Source: Flavobacterium silvisoli (GTDB lineage: Bacteria; Bacteroidota; Bacteroidia; Flavobacteriales; Flavobacteriaceae). From it: 64,000 nt of DNA. Below, piece after piece: positions 19,861 through 30,703 of this stretch. The translations under genes were made by a program, and so were the position numbers. The DNA is taken from assembly GCF_004329815.1 (NCBI RefSeq), contig NZ_SJPE01000009.1, forward strand, positions 1-64,000. The letters run 5' to 3'. Numbering within the stretch: the stretch's first letter is position 1; each line of letters opens with the position of its first letter. Under the pieces are notes generated by a model. That model was not told the origin of the DNA. It searched no databases and saw nothing but the letters and a program-made list of their open reading frames with translations.

Positions 19861-21450
19861 TTAGAGCGGGTGGTTTTTCTTTAGGTTTTGGATGAAATAT
19901 GCGGGAGGCATTCCTGTTATGGTTTTGAAGGCTTTGGTGAAGTTTTGGGTAGAGCCGAAGCCTACTTCTTCGGCCAGTGCTTTATAGGTGTAGTTGCGGT
20001 ATTTGTTTTGGGTTTTGAGCAGTTCGATGGTGTGCTCGATTTTGAGTTTGGTGATGTATTCGATGGATTTTTTGTTGCGGTATTTGAGGATTATTTTTGA
20101 GGCATATTTAGGATTGGTTTTGAGGTACAATGCCAATTTGTTGAGTCCCATGTCTTTTTCGAGGTATTTTTTACCGGCCTCGAATTTCTCCAGATTTTTC
20201 AGAATGTTTTGTACGAGTTCGGGGTTCAGGTCGAGCTCAATGTTGTTATTGGTTTTGCTTGCCGTTTCAGGTTTTTGGGACATAAGTTCGTCAAACTTCA
20301 GTTTGAGTTGCTTTTGTTTTATGCGGTAGCGGATGCTCAACCCTATAAGGGTTCCCAATAACAAAATGATGACCGCATAATACCAACGTTTGTTGGTTGC
20401 TAAGGACTTTTGAACGGCTTCTTTTTCGAGCAGTAGTTTTTTGGTATCGTACTCTTTGAAGATTTTTTGTGACAGGTATTTGTAGTCGTGCTCCAATATG
20501 CGGTCTATTTTGAGCAGCTTGTTGATGTAGGACAGTTGCGCCTGGGGGTTATTTTTTTCTTTATAATAATCGATTAACAGCTCGTAGTTTTTTCTTAACT
20601 CGGGTTTGATGTAGTGGTGTCGGTTGAAGGTTTGGTCTACTTTGAGCAGGCAGGGCATTGCTTTTTCCTTTTGATTTAATGCCCAGTAGGCTTGTCCTAA
20701 GTAAGCATTGGCCACGGACAGGGCCGCAAAATCTTTCTTTTTTGTCAGGGTCGGAATAACTTCTGTCAGTTTGCTGACGACTTCTTTGTATTTCTTTTTG
20801 CTGTATTGGTTGATGCCTTCCGAATGGATGAAATAGGGTTGGAGTTCCTTATTGTCCAATTCGGTTCCTGTCTTTATCCCTAATTGGTTGTAGTAGGAGC
20901 AAAGGTCGTATTTGCCAATGTGGTTGTAGGCAAGTCCTATGGAGTGCAATGTGTTGAGGTAGGCGAGGTCGTTTTCTTCTTCGAAGTAGGTGAGGCATTC
21001 TTTGAACAGGGCTATGGCCTCGTCATAGAACCCGAGATAAGACTTGATTTGGGCAATGGTGTATTTGGTTTTGTATTTGAGGTATTCGTCATTTGTTTTT
21101 GCAATGTAGTTGTCGGCCCAAATGAAGTTGTCTAAGGCCTTGAGGTGGTCTTTGCGGTTGTAGTAGAGCGTTCCTTTGGTGAGGAAGGCCGCTCCGATTG
21201 CAGCGGGGTCTTTTGTTTTTTCGGCACAGGAAAGCATGCTGTCGGCGTAGGCAAAACGGGCAGCGGTATCAGTCCGGTAGAGCAGCGCTTTGTAGGTTAC
21301 CGCCATTTGACGGTAGTCTTTTTTTGTTTTGGCTTTTTGAAGTTGGTTTTGCAGTTGCTGTTTGGATTGTGCTCCCAAATTGAAGTGGAAGGCTATATAA
21401 AGCAGGAACAGTATTGTTTTAGTGTTGGTTGGGTGTTGCTTAGCACACAT
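19861..21450 (-). CDS. TPR-containing AraC-family transcriptional regulator (529 aa)
   Basis: Hydrophobic N-terminal segment (about residues 12-27), then TPR-like helical repeats (about 30-330; for example AAFLTKGTLYYNRKDHLKAL and LHSIGLAYNHIGKYDLC). A transmembrane helix at about 355-372 (WYYAVIILLLGTLIGLSI) leads to a coiled linker and a C-terminal AraC-type DNA-binding domain (about 410-525: LNKLALYLKTNPKYASKIIL, LAEEVGFGSTQNFTKAFKTI, GMPPAYF). This is the usual flavobacterial arrangement of a periplasmic or peripheral TPR sensor linked through the membrane to a cytoplasmic HTH. The target genes are not evident; the nearest are a lipoprotein and an HNH gene on the opposite strand. Confidence 0.85.
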   Translation of the reverse strand: MCAKQHPTNTKTILFLLYIAFHFNLGAQSKQQLQNQLQKAKTKKDYRQMAVTYKALLYRTDTAARFAYADSMLSCAEKTKDPAAIGAAFLTKGTLYYNRKDHLKALDNFIWADNYIAKTNDEYLKYKTKYTIAQIKSYLGFYDEAIALFKECLTYFEEENDLAYLNTLHSIGLAYNHIGKYDLCSYYNQLGIKTGTELDNKELQPYFIHSEGINQYSKKKYKEVVSKLTEVIPTLTKKKDFAALSVANAYLGQAYWALNQKEKAMPCLLKVDQTFNRHHYIKPELRKNYELLIDYYKEKNNPQAQLSYINKLLKIDRILEHDYKYLSQKIFKEYDTKKLLLEKEAVQKSLATNKRWYYAVIILLLGTLIGLSIRYRIKQKQLKLKFDELMSQKPETASKTNNNIELDLNPELVQNILKNLEKFEAGKKYLEKDMGLNKLALYLKTNPKYASKIILKYRNKKSIEYITKLKIEHTIELLKTQNKYRNYTYKALAEEVGFGSTQNFTKAFKTITGMPPAYFIQNLKKNHPL

Positions 21451-21784
21451 TGGTTGGGATGTGATTGATGAGTAATTATTGTAGCTAAAATATTAAAAAA
21501 CTTGATTACGACGATGTCAAAAACGGATATTAACACTTGAATGATTTGTTTTGTTTCAACTCATTGATTTATTAGCTGTTACTTGGAATCGTAAGTGCCG
21601 GATTCGTGAATTGGGTATTATGTATTCGGGAATGGATTAGTGGTTGGGTTGTGGCGGCGGGTGGCCGCTCTTAGTTTTGCTCTGAATTCAACGAGAAGCG
21701 ATTCTCAAAAAACTGTTCAGATTAGCCCGGGTGAAATGAACTGATGTAACACAATCAGTATTCATTTTAAAACACGCCATTCAC
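21451..21784. other. Intergenic region between divergent genes
   Basis: About 330 bp separate the divergently transcribed TPR/AraC gene and the lipoprotein gene at 21785, so promoters for both should lie here. I see a small GC-rich inverted repeat (GCGGC...GCCGC near 21653-21667) but no clear TAnnTTTG box and no gene. Confidence 0.4.
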
Positions 21785-22498
21785 ATGAAATTTTTACGAT
21801 TTTATTTTTTATTTCTACCCTTAGTTATTTCCTGCAGCCGACCAACGGACAGTAGCGAGACCCTATCAGCATTACAACGGCAAGGGGATGCATTGCCCGC
21901 TAACTCCGCCAATCCTTATGATGAGGCAGGACGCGTTTATTATGAGCTCATCCGTTCTTATTATTCCGAAAGCTATCAGCCTTTGAGTTATAGCGGGATT
22001 ATAGGTACACTTACAACTTTAGCCAATGCCCAGCCTTCATTTTTGGCTCTGACGACTCAGAAACCGTATGTATTCGCTGCGGAAGAGCGGTCGGCTTATT
22101 TAGTATCCCAATCGGGGAACTGTTTGGATGAAGTGATTGCGACTTCGCTTAGCAGTGCAGATGCCCGAAGCAGCCTAAAGCAATTTGTTACCACTCTGAT
22201 GGATCTCAGTTCTACTGAGGAAGAGTACTCCGGGTTATATGAGTTTATCGCGACCTATGAGGATGCTGTATTGGCTGACGGACAACTGAGTGGGTATGAA
22301 CAGAACGTTATACTTACTGCTACTTCGATAGCCCGGTATACTGTTTATGCTAAAAAGAAGAAGCCTAAAAAGAATACCGATCCTGACTGGACGCTGCTTA
22401 TCGGCAATATCACGGCCGCGATTGACGGTGCGGCAGTGGGTATTGATGAGGCCGTTATGCGGGCGGCTGTTGTTGGGATTGTTGAGAATATGCCGTAA
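21785..22498 (+). CDS. Lipoprotein of unknown function (237 aa)
   Basis: Signal MKFLRFYFLFLPLVISCSRP with lipobox Cys17. The mature part is mostly helical and acidic: ANPYDEAGRVYYELIRSYYS and LSYSGIIGTLTTLANAQPSF, then GLYEFIATYEDAVLADGQLS. A basic patch (KKKKPKKN, about residues 196-203) precedes a final amphipathic segment, WTLLIGNITAAIDGAAVGID, then EAVMRAAVVGIVE. Family not recognised. It is followed at once by a strong terminator and is probably monocistronic. Confidence 0.6.
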   Translation: MKFLRFYFLFLPLVISCSRPTDSSETLSALQRQGDALPANSANPYDEAGRVYYELIRSYYSESYQPLSYSGIIGTLTTLANAQPSFLALTTQKPYVFAAEERSAYLVSQSGNCLDEVIATSLSSADARSSLKQFVTTLMDLSSTEEEYSGLYEFIATYEDAVLADGQLSGYEQNVILTATSIARYTVYAKKKKPKKNTDPDWTLLIGNITAAIDGAAVGIDEAVMRAAVVGIVENMP

Positions 22499-22524
22499 TT
22501 TATTTTATTTGTTCATCGCTTTTT

Positions 22525-22556
22525 AAAACCCTCTAGATGTAGAGGGTTTTTGTTTT
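22525..22556 (+). terminator. Intrinsic terminator
   Basis: Perfect 10-bp stem AAAACCCTCT (22525-22534) / AGAGGGTTTT (22541-22550), 6-nt loop, then a T-rich tail. It ends the lipoprotein gene. Confidence 0.9.
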
Positions 22557-22638
22557 TTCAACCAACTCAACCCCTAACGTTTATTATTAACACTAATGTT
22601 TTATATTTACTACTTTCTGTCATTCTTATGTTTGTTTT

Positions 22639-23700
22639 ATGAATTTACCTTTTTCTGAACAACTTCCTGTATCGAAATTAGCGGCATCGTTTGGTAACAC
22701 TTCGGCGACTTATAAGTTTTATTGGTTGTTGGGGATTGTTGAGTTGGTGGAGGAAGGGGAGACCAGTATTGCTAAACGCAAGTTATTTGCCCGAATGATT
22801 GGTAATGCCTGGTATACGGTACACTATTTTCATGTGTCGTTTGGGAAGCAGGATTTGATACAGCAGGCGGTGCAGATTATTCTAGAGCAGGAAAAACTCA
22901 CTATAGATACCAAGAAAGCAACTCTATTGGCCGTATTGGAAAACTCTCCTTTGAAGAGCACCCAACAGATGTTATTCCATTTTAATAAAAATGTGCCCCA
23001 TTGGTTTTTGTCGCCTTGGTTTGGTAAGCTTGCCAGTGAAAATGATGTGGCTTACCGCAAACGGATTTATGCTTCTTCGCAGGTATTTGCAAATGATTGT
23101 TTGTATGCTTTGTATGACGACCATATTGTTATTAACCCCAGCTGGGTTGGTTATTTAAAAACCAATGCAAAAGTGCTAAAGGATTTTATTTATTGGAACC
23201 TGACTTTGTTTTTGCAGGTGCGTAACCCTAATGTACCGGATATTGCCAATAAACTAATACGCCCGCCATTTAGGGGAACGTTGACTAACCAAAGGAAGAA
23301 CTACTGGGATATTGTTTTTCAGGAACTGGGCACTATAGATTGTATTTTTACCAATACCACTTTGAGACAAGACGCCTATGCTTTAGACCATTTTGTGCCC
23401 CATGCTTTTGTGTCGCATAATTTGATTTGGAATTTGGTACCGATTGACAAAAGTTATAACTCTATTAAGAGCGATAAGTTGCCTATTATGGAAAGCCATT
23501 TTGATGGTTTTTTTACCTTGCAGAAGACTGCCTTTGAAATTATACACCATCATAGCCCCAAAAATAAATTACTGGAAGAGTATTTGACTTTGTTTCCGGA
23601 ACTGACCAGTGCAGACCAATTTGATTATGTTAGGTTTAAGGAAGGGATACAACCGCTGGTTACGATTGCGCATAATAATGGGTTTGGGTATCTATTGTAA
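22639..23700 (+). CDS. HNH endonuclease domain protein (353 aa)
   Basis: 353 residues with an N-terminal helical region starting MNLPFSEQLPVSKLAASFGN and a C-terminal HNH-type segment at about 243-285 (LRQDAYALDHFVPHAFVSHN, LIWNLVPID, YNSIKSDKLP). DHF supplies the first histidine, N in WNLVP the asparagine, and K/SDK follows as in HNH_4-like nucleases. HNH domains cut DNA using a metal-bound beta-beta-alpha fold. No partner or immunity gene is adjacent. It lies convergent to the large ATPase/helicase operon, 61 bp away, so it could be part of the same defence island or act alone. Confidence 0.75.
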   Translation: MNLPFSEQLPVSKLAASFGNTSATYKFYWLLGIVELVEEGETSIAKRKLFARMIGNAWYTVHYFHVSFGKQDLIQQAVQIILEQEKLTIDTKKATLLAVLENSPLKSTQQMLFHFNKNVPHWFLSPWFGKLASENDVAYRKRIYASSQVFANDCLYALYDDHIVINPSWVGYLKTNAKVLKDFIYWNLTLFLQVRNPNVPDIANKLIRPPFRGTLTNQRKNYWDIVFQELGTIDCIFTNTTLRQDAYALDHFVPHAFVSHNLIWNLVPIDKSYNSIKSDKLPIMESHFDGFFTLQKTAFEIIHHHSPKNKLLEEYLTLFPELTSADQFDYVRFKEGIQPLVTIAHNNGFGYLL

Positions 23701-23761
23701 TTAAGCACGGATTAGAAATCCGCTCTATGGGGTTAGGTGTGCAATTTTACATTCAGATGAT

Positions 23762-26700
23762 TTATTTGGTATCAATTTTTCTAAGTTGTATATCAATTGC
23801 GCTTTCATTGGTTTTTATAAAGTATTTCATTTCCATTTGACCAAATATATTTATATTGTCATGACCACTTATATAACTGTTTTTTTCAATGAAATCTTTC
23901 TGTTTAAAAATTACTTTTTCGAATTCTTCGGATTTTCGGATTACTGGATTCCCAAAATTACTTTGATATGAATTTCTTATTTTATTAATAAATGGATTAT
24001 CCGGTATAACAGAAAACGGATGTAGTATTATCAAATAATCCTTTGCTCTACTGATGGCTACGTTGTAAATATATTCTTTTGACAATAAGGCTCTTTTATT
24101 TCCAGTATAAGTAGTACTGTTAGGATTGCAGATAAAAAATATAATATCACATTCATCTCCTTGAAATCCATGGACGGTATCGGAATAAATTTTTAATTTT
24201 TCAGAGATGCCGTATGAAGTAATTAATTTATTTAATAGTACAGATTGAGCCTTATAGGGTGCAATCAAGCCAATCGTCCAAGTCTCGTCTTTGCTTATTA
24301 GTGCATCGAAATATTTAATCAACTCTACAACAAAAATAGCACTGTAAGTGTGATATGGACTATAAAGTAATTTATTCACCCTGTAAATTGCATTTTCGGC
24401 ATCTAAAGGAACATCAATAAAAGTTACATTATTCTGAATTAATTCTGAAAATGCCACCGGCAGTTTTTTGGTATTTTTGTTATTAATTTCCCGATCATGT
24501 TTTAATAAATGATCATAAGAAAGTTCACTGAATAGCTGACCTATTTCCTTAATACTTCTGTATTGGCGATCAAGATTATTTATTGTATCTCCAATTCTGA
24601 GTTTTTGTTCATCTTTTTTGAACGAACTTATATTCATCATCGTGTATACATTCTCATCCTGAATGTCCAATTCCTCAAGGTCTTTGTCAGTTACATCTAC
24701 AACGGGAGGTATCTGCTTAGGATCACCCGCTATAACGAATGTCGCATTTGGGCTGAATTTATGTATGGCTAAAATTGCGAAAACAAGATAAGGCAGGTTT
24801 ATCATTGATGCTTCATCAAATATTACATAATCCCAATGATCTGCTAACTTAAATAATTTTATATTTTCTTTTTCTACCTCGTCTACTACCTCAAAATATG
24901 GTATCCGATGAATCGTAGATGCTACAAGGTTAGTATAGTCTAGTTGGGCTGTTGTTAAGGAGTTTTGATAAATACCTTCCTCTATGTCTTCCAATTCAGG
25001 GTCTGTAGGTTTACCAATTCTTGTCAATGTTATTGATCTACCATGATTTTCTATTTCCAACTCCTTTTCTTCAGAGGCTCCTTCTACTTCAAAAGGAGTA
25101 TCCAATATTTTTTTACATAGTACATCTGCTGCTTTATTTGTTGGTGTAAGCAGAAGATATTTTGAATTATAGTTTTCTTTTACCCCATCTATAATTTTAT
25201 TGCAAATTGTTGTTGTCTTTCCAGTTCCGGGAGGGCCATAAATAAAATTTAGTTTAGGGAGTATTTCGTTTATATCTTCCCATTCATCAATATTATTTCT
25301 ATTAACAAAAGCATTTTTCAATAATTGTAATAAATTCATTGTAGGAGAGAAACTTATCCGAATTTGAATTACCTCGTTGAATAATTTAATGACTGATTCA
25401 GGTATTGTCTCCCTACAATAAATTAGGATGTCCTGACCTCTTTTTGAAACTCCTTCAACTTTTATATTTTCGTTTTGCCGGTTTTTAATGTTTAGAGTAA
25501 CTTTAAAATCATCAAAATCTTCAATGTTTAAAGGAATCAGTGAACTAGCGCCGCATAACATGAAATATTTATTTGATAATTTGTCGTTGATGGAATATCT
25601 TTTAATTTCCTGAAATGAAATGCTCTGTTGTGATGTTGTATCCTGTTTGCTTTCAAATGTCAGAAGAAATTTGAGGTAAGATTCAAACCAGTTGTATGAG
25701 TAATTTGTATTGTTTTTTATGCTCTCGATAAGTTCCTTTCTTTCCAGTTTTAGATCTTCCTCTTTAAATGCCATCTTTAGAGCTTGTAAGTGGGCATCAT
25801 TTACCTCCCCTTTCGCTGCGGCATTAAGAGTATTATAAAAACTAGTAAGCATTGCATTTCTTTTATAAATTAAATTAGACAAGGCATTTGAAACCGATTC
25901 ATAATCGTTACTTAAGGAATGACTTAATTCTTCTAAAGAAACACTCTTATTGTAAAAAATCTCAATTGAATTATTCAAACTGTTCTGAAGATGAAAAAGA
26001 CCATCAGTTATTCTTCCTACACAAATAGTTTTGTCGTCAACTTCAATCAAAATATCGAATTGCAATTCATTTTCTTTAAATAATATTATATTGTTTTCGC
26101 TTTTCCAATTGTGATAAAAAGGTTCGTCGTGCTCCTGTTGCGTATTACCAGGAATAAATGTTTTTATAAATTTTACTTCCTCACAAGAATCAATCATTTC
26201 AGAATGCAGTGTTTCTGTTATTCTGATAACATTGTTAAATTTATATAGGAGGTTAAGGTCAGGTGCATTACTAATTCTCAACTTTTGATGAATTACTTCA
26301 TCTATTTTAAGAATTTCTGCCTCCTCTGATTTTACAATTTTGAAAGTATTAAAAGTACAGTAGGTCAATGTTGGAATATTAATTGATTTACCATACAAGT
26401 GATTTATGATTTTTTCTAATAACAATAAATGTAATTTATGTTTTTCTTCTTCATAAACAACGGGTATATTATTCAATTCAGTGAAATCACCTGCTAATCC
26501 CTTTAACGTATTTAAAAGCAGCACATCGTTAAACTTTTCTATATCTATATCAGCAGGATGATCATTATTCTTTAAAGTCAGATATTTTCTTATTTTTTCA
26601 ATGGGACTATCGGTAATGTAAACACCAATTGCTTTCAAGAATTCCTCACGTTTTCTTTCATTTTGGTACCAATCGATAAATTCAACGGGTAAAGTCTCGT

Positions 26701-29700
26701 CTTCAGTTTTTATAGCATTAAGGACAAATTGATTGGGAATAATACCTAAATGAGGTTGCCAGTCCTGATTTCGTTTTTCTTCCTTCATTACATTAGGAGT
26801 ACTTTGCCATGCACTAAATAAATAATTCAACTTTTCACCTACCGATTCGGTACTCTCAAGGATATCAGTCTTAAATCCTCTGGTAAACAAAAAATTAGTA
26901 GTAATTATATCTTCTTCATCTATTCCATAATTATATATTTCGTTTTTATTTAATTGTAAAAGGGTCTGAAGATCTCCGTAACATTCGTTTAGGACGTAAG
27001 CATTGTTAATGTGCTTATTGTTTTCAGAGCAATTAATAAAAAGTTGCTTTGCTACTGTATACCACTGGTCATCATGGGATAGCAAACTGAATTTTGAATA
27101 TTCATCTTTTTTAAATTTGCCGGAAAGCCAAATGAAGATAAGTTGGTGTGAGTTTACCAACCGATTTTTGTCCAAATTATTTTTGAATTTTGTAACAAGA
27201 TCTTCAGTAATGCCAATATTTGAAATTTTAAAGATTTTATCAGATGTTGATTGCTTAATTAACTCCCTTCTTTTTGCTTCGTCATGAAATTCCTGAATGA
27301 GTTTAATATTGTCTGCGTTATCCAAATTCAAAATTTGGGATTGTGATAAGATGATTTCTTTGTCTCCTCTCAGCACTTTTATAGAATCTTCAGCACTATC
27401 TATATCTCCAACAATAATAACCCTGTCTTCTTTTTTTATTATTATTTTTTGATGCAGATGTGATAGTTCATCATCTGAAATATTCCCTTCCACAATATCT
27501 TTCAGCAGTTGCAAGTATAATTCATTTCTATTTCCTTCTGTCCAATTAGCATCTAAAGAAACTGATGATATTTTTTCAAGAAAAGCTTTTTTATCATTAA
27601 ATCTTTCCGGTAATAAAACTTGAAGAAAATCAAGTTCCTGCTGTTGAATTTCGTCTTCTTCAAACCGTTCAATCAGATGCTCAATTAATTTGCTGTCTGA
27701 TAACTCAATTTTTACTTTGCTATCGTTTAGAGTATCTGGAATTAAAACATATTCTTCAGGATAATATTTTTTTACATACTCTTTAATTTCCGCTTTGGAA
27801 CTAGCTATTTGTTTTTTGTTTCCACTCGAATCAATTGCGTAAAGCCCATTACTACTTATTATGCAGTTTGATTCAAAAAAATCAATATTACACGTTTTTG
27901 ACAGCATTAACAAATCTTCTAATTCTTCCAAGGAACATTCAGTGTTTTCTATTTTTGGATCGAAAATTGAAACTACATAACCAAAAGGTTTTAAAGATAG
28001 ATATGGAATAAGACATTTATCGGGTATGTGAATATTATAAAATTTAAGTACGGTAGTCTGTATTCTTTTAAAGATTTCATCAGGTAGAGATAGAATGTTT
28101 TCATCAAAGAATATACTATTTACTTGAACTACTTCGGATAAGAATATTATCTTTTTTAAAGTACTTACTAAATAATTTGATTTTTCAACCCATGTGCTGT
28201 TTTCATAAGCTGCTATGCAATCTGACAGTATTTCATCAGATTTGAGTGGAGTTTCTGCAATGTAGCCAGCTATTTGCTCCCAAAAGGGATAGATGATGCC
28301 TTCATATAACTCGCTTTGATCAGCTAATAGGAATTGCTTAAATTGAGAATCAAATTCTAATGAATTGATATTGAAATTATTTAACCAATTGTCTGATTCC
28401 GCCTGAAAAAAAAGATTTTTGAAACAAACATGTGCGCCGCTATTGTTTGAAAATAGTTTTAATTCCTTAATTCTTTCTGTTACATTTTCAGCGTTTAGTG
28501 TTCTAAAAGCTTTGAATACTGCAAGTTTTTCTACTTTAGATAATCTTGAAAGAGTTGCATCAGTAACATTGTTACTAAAAAGTTGAGTTAGCTCGGTATA
28601 TCCTTTGTGTTTTGTGCTTTGTAATAAATAGGATCTATAGATATCCACAAAACTATATTCATCCAAGTCTAATGTTGTGATTGTTACTCCTAATTTTAAA
28701 AGTATATCTCTAATATCACTAAGTTTGTTATGAATCAGAAAATATCCTTCTCTTTCTTTTTCCACAAATGAATTTAATGAAAGTGTTGCTCTGTTAGAAA
28801 ATTCAAATAAATTAAGATTTACCAACTGGCTTTTTATTTTCTCAATGTTGGTTATTTCTCTATCAAAATATTTTAATTCTGAAAGTACTATCTTTCTCTT
28901 TTCATCTTCATTATTGAGCCATTCATTTACGGATTCATCAATTTTTTCAAATGCGAGCAAGTCAAATATACTGAATTCTTTTATGCTTAATTTATTACCG
29001 GCATTCAATACTATGTTCAAATCAGAATCATCACCCCAATAAAACCAATTTACATTTTCTAAATTCCAGTCCCGACTATTTATGTTAATTTTTGTTTTCT
29101 TGATAAATACACTTTCAGGATTATCTGTGACTGTAAATTCGTTACTGTTTTCGGAAATCCTTACAGGAATATATTTTCTTAATAATTCATTAATTCTGTT
29201 AATGTAAGGTTCGTCAATCCACGCCCTGCTTTGATTGGTGCTTTTACCAGAAGTCAATAAAGCTGCATAAAAATGCAAGAAAAGTGATTTGTCCTCTTCG
29301 TCAGCAGAAGTCGATAAGATCGATAAGCGCTCGTCGATTTTGCTAACAATAGTTTTTAAAAGACGTTCATTGATTCCATCTTCTTTACTACTACCAGTAT
29401 GTAAAAATGTTCTGGAGCTCCCTTTATAGAAAGCATTTGAGTGTAATATGTAATTAAAATTATGTACTTCTTCGGATAGCGGGAAGTACAAATACAAATT
29501 TGGTGCTCCTTTAAAATATTCTCCTATTTTGTTGTGTTTTCTAAATCCAAATAAAGCTTCAATATTAGCTTCGTGCTCTATTTTCTTTTTTTGTTCTGTA
29601 GTTAGTTCTTCATATTGCTCGACGCCAAACCGGACATAAGCATATGTGTCTTTCTCTTCCTCTTTGTCAATTGAGATTTTTAGATATTCTAAATTTGGAT

Positions 29701-30694
29701 ACGTTATTGGTTCCTCATTATTTAATTGGACTGTTTGTAGAACTTTATTTTTTTTAGATTCGTTTTCTGCGGTTTCCTTTAATATAGCTAAAGAAAATTT
29801 TACCCCATGCTTTAAGTTAACCTCTGCTAATTCTGACTCTTTGCCAGAACCTAATTTTATAAAAAAAAGAGAGCCTTCCTTGTAAGTTTCTTTATTTAAA
29901 ATATGTTGGTTGCTTTTTGTCCAACGTGACAACACTTCAAGTTCATTTTTATCAAAAGGATTTTTATCTGCCATTATGCCGTCTACCATAATAGGCAACT
30001 CTGTTGCCAAGTCGTTTTCAGGAAGGCAAGGAAAACAAGTAATTAGGATTTTGAATAGCCAAGGATTTTCATCTAAAACAACTGATTCATCACTTTCATT
30101 TGATATATGCATATCTGAAGGAACAGGAATTGAACCAGCAGCTAACTTTTCAATTTCATAATTTTTCCAACTGAATAATACAGGGCCAGAATTTTCGTTA
30201 ATTAATTCTTGTAAACCATTGTCTTTACCTACTAATCGATGAGCTAATTTAAAACCGATACCAAATTTTCCTATAGTCTGACTGTCTGCTGTTTTAGTTG
30301 AAGAACCCACATTCAGAATAGAGCGGATACTATTCAAATCAAACATTTTTCCATTGTTGGCCACAAGAAGGTAAAAATTATCATCAATAGGATCTTGACC
30401 CCATACCATTGTATAGTGAGTACTACCGGCATCTACAGCATTCTGTAAAAATTCATAAACAGCCTGACCATCTTTTGCCATATCGAGAAAACTTTGCAAA
30501 AAGTTTTCAATTCCAGTTTCGGCTTTTCCATAGCCTTCCTTATCTCCATGATAAATTTCAAACCATCCAAATTTCTTTTTTTTGGTGTTTTTGTCAATTA
30601 AAAAATTACCTATAAAATTTTCGTCTCTTGTTGGAAGGTCACGAATTTCATTTTTATAGAAGGTACGATACTGTTGGATATTCTTTATTTTCAT
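23762..30694 (-). CDS. Sacsin-type HSP90-like ATPase fused to SF1 (Dna2/NAM7-type) helicase (2310 aa)
   Basis: The N-terminus carries an HSP90/sacsin-like GHKL ATPase: N-box EFLQNAVDAG (81-90), G1 VANNGKMF (111-118; usual Asp replaced by Asn, as in sacsin-like proteins), G2 IGKFGIGFK (141-149). A middle region of about 1600 residues has no motif I can name. The C-terminus is a superfamily 1 helicase: Walker A YGPPGTGKTTT (about 1819), Walker B VIFDEAS (about 1956), GDPKQIPP motif III, VHGFQGDECDII and NVAISRAKDYLIIL (about 2214). It is the last gene of a three-gene operon, 9 bp after the RecD-like gene. The pairing of a chaperone-like ATPase with a helicase points to nucleic-acid remodelling in phage defence; no nuclease motif is evident in this subunit. 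Confidence 0.85.
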   Translation of the reverse strand: MKIKNIQQYRTFYKNEIRDLPTRDENFIGNFLIDKNTKKKKFGWFEIYHGDKEGYGKAETGIENFLQSFLDMAKDGQAVYEFLQNAVDAGSTHYTMVWGQDPIDDNFYLLVANNGKMFDLNSIRSILNVGSSTKTADSQTIGKFGIGFKLAHRLVGKDNGLQELINENSGPVLFSWKNYEIEKLAAGSIPVPSDMHISNESDESVVLDENPWLFKILITCFPCLPENDLATELPIMVDGIMADKNPFDKNELEVLSRWTKSNQHILNKETYKEGSLFFIKLGSGKESELAEVNLKHGVKFSLAILKETAENESKKNKVLQTVQLNNEEPITYPNLEYLKISIDKEEEKDTYAYVRFGVEQYEELTTEQKKKIEHEANIEALFGFRKHNKIGEYFKGAPNLYLYFPLSEEVHNFNYILHSNAFYKGSSRTFLHTGSSKEDGINERLLKTIVSKIDERLSILSTSADEEDKSLFLHFYAALLTSGKSTNQSRAWIDEPYINRINELLRKYIPVRISENSNEFTVTDNPESVFIKKTKININSRDWNLENVNWFYWGDDSDLNIVLNAGNKLSIKEFSIFDLLAFEKIDESVNEWLNNEDEKRKIVLSELKYFDREITNIEKIKSQLVNLNLFEFSNRATLSLNSFVEKEREGYFLIHNKLSDIRDILLKLGVTITTLDLDEYSFVDIYRSYLLQSTKHKGYTELTQLFSNNVTDATLSRLSKVEKLAVFKAFRTLNAENVTERIKELKLFSNNSGAHVCFKNLFFQAESDNWLNNFNINSLEFDSQFKQFLLADQSELYEGIIYPFWEQIAGYIAETPLKSDEILSDCIAAYENSTWVEKSNYLVSTLKKIIFLSEVVQVNSIFFDENILSLPDEIFKRIQTTVLKFYNIHIPDKCLIPYLSLKPFGYVVSIFDPKIENTECSLEELEDLLMLSKTCNIDFFESNCIISSNGLYAIDSSGNKKQIASSKAEIKEYVKKYYPEEYVLIPDTLNDSKVKIELSDSKLIEHLIERFEEDEIQQQELDFLQVLLPERFNDKKAFLEKISSVSLDANWTEGNRNELYLQLLKDIVEGNISDDELSHLHQKIIIKKEDRVIIVGDIDSAEDSIKVLRGDKEIILSQSQILNLDNADNIKLIQEFHDEAKRRELIKQSTSDKIFKISNIGITEDLVTKFKNNLDKNRLVNSHQLIFIWLSGKFKKDEYSKFSLLSHDDQWYTVAKQLFINCSENNKHINNAYVLNECYGDLQTLLQLNKNEIYNYGIDEEDIITTNFLFTRGFKTDILESTESVGEKLNYLFSAWQSTPNVMKEEKRNQDWQPHLGIIPNQFVLNAIKTEDETLPVEFIDWYQNERKREEFLKAIGVYITDSPIEKIRKYLTLKNNDHPADIDIEKFNDVLLLNTLKGLAGDFTELNNIPVVYEEEKHKLHLLLLEKIINHLYGKSINIPTLTYCTFNTFKIVKSEEAEILKIDEVIHQKLRISNAPDLNLLYKFNNVIRITETLHSEMIDSCEEVKFIKTFIPGNTQQEHDEPFYHNWKSENNIILFKENELQFDILIEVDDKTICVGRITDGLFHLQNSLNNSIEIFYNKSVSLEELSHSLSNDYESVSNALSNLIYKRNAMLTSFYNTLNAAAKGEVNDAHLQALKMAFKEEDLKLERKELIESIKNNTNYSYNWFESYLKFLLTFESKQDTTSQQSISFQEIKRYSINDKLSNKYFMLCGASSLIPLNIEDFDDFKVTLNIKNRQNENIKVEGVSKRGQDILIYCRETIPESVIKLFNEVIQIRISFSPTMNLLQLLKNAFVNRNNIDEWEDINEILPKLNFIYGPPGTGKTTTICNKIIDGVKENYNSKYLLLTPTNKAADVLCKKILDTPFEVEGASEEKELEIENHGRSITLTRIGKPTDPELEDIEEGIYQNSLTTAQLDYTNLVASTIHRIPYFEVVDEVEKENIKLFKLADHWDYVIFDEASMINLPYLVFAILAIHKFSPNATFVIAGDPKQIPPVVDVTDKDLEELDIQDENVYTMMNISSFKKDEQKLRIGDTINNLDRQYRSIKEIGQLFSELSYDHLLKHDREINNKNTKKLPVAFSELIQNNVTFIDVPLDAENAIYRVNKLLYSPYHTYSAIFVVELIKYFDALISKDETWTIGLIAPYKAQSVLLNKLITSYGISEKLKIYSDTVHGFQGDECDIIFFICNPNSTTYTGNKRALLSKEYIYNVAISRAKDYLIILHPFSVIPDNPFINKIRNSYQSNFGNPVIRKSEEFEKVIFKQKDFIEKNSYISGHDNINIFGQMEMKYFIKTNESAIDIQLRKIDTK

Positions 30695-30703
30695 AAGAAA
30701 AAC

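Noticed and set aside
19888..21468. Several plus-strand open frames across the TPR/AraC gene
   Set aside because: Antisense to a well-supported regulator; rich in Val/Phe/Gly typical of reverse-strand shadows.
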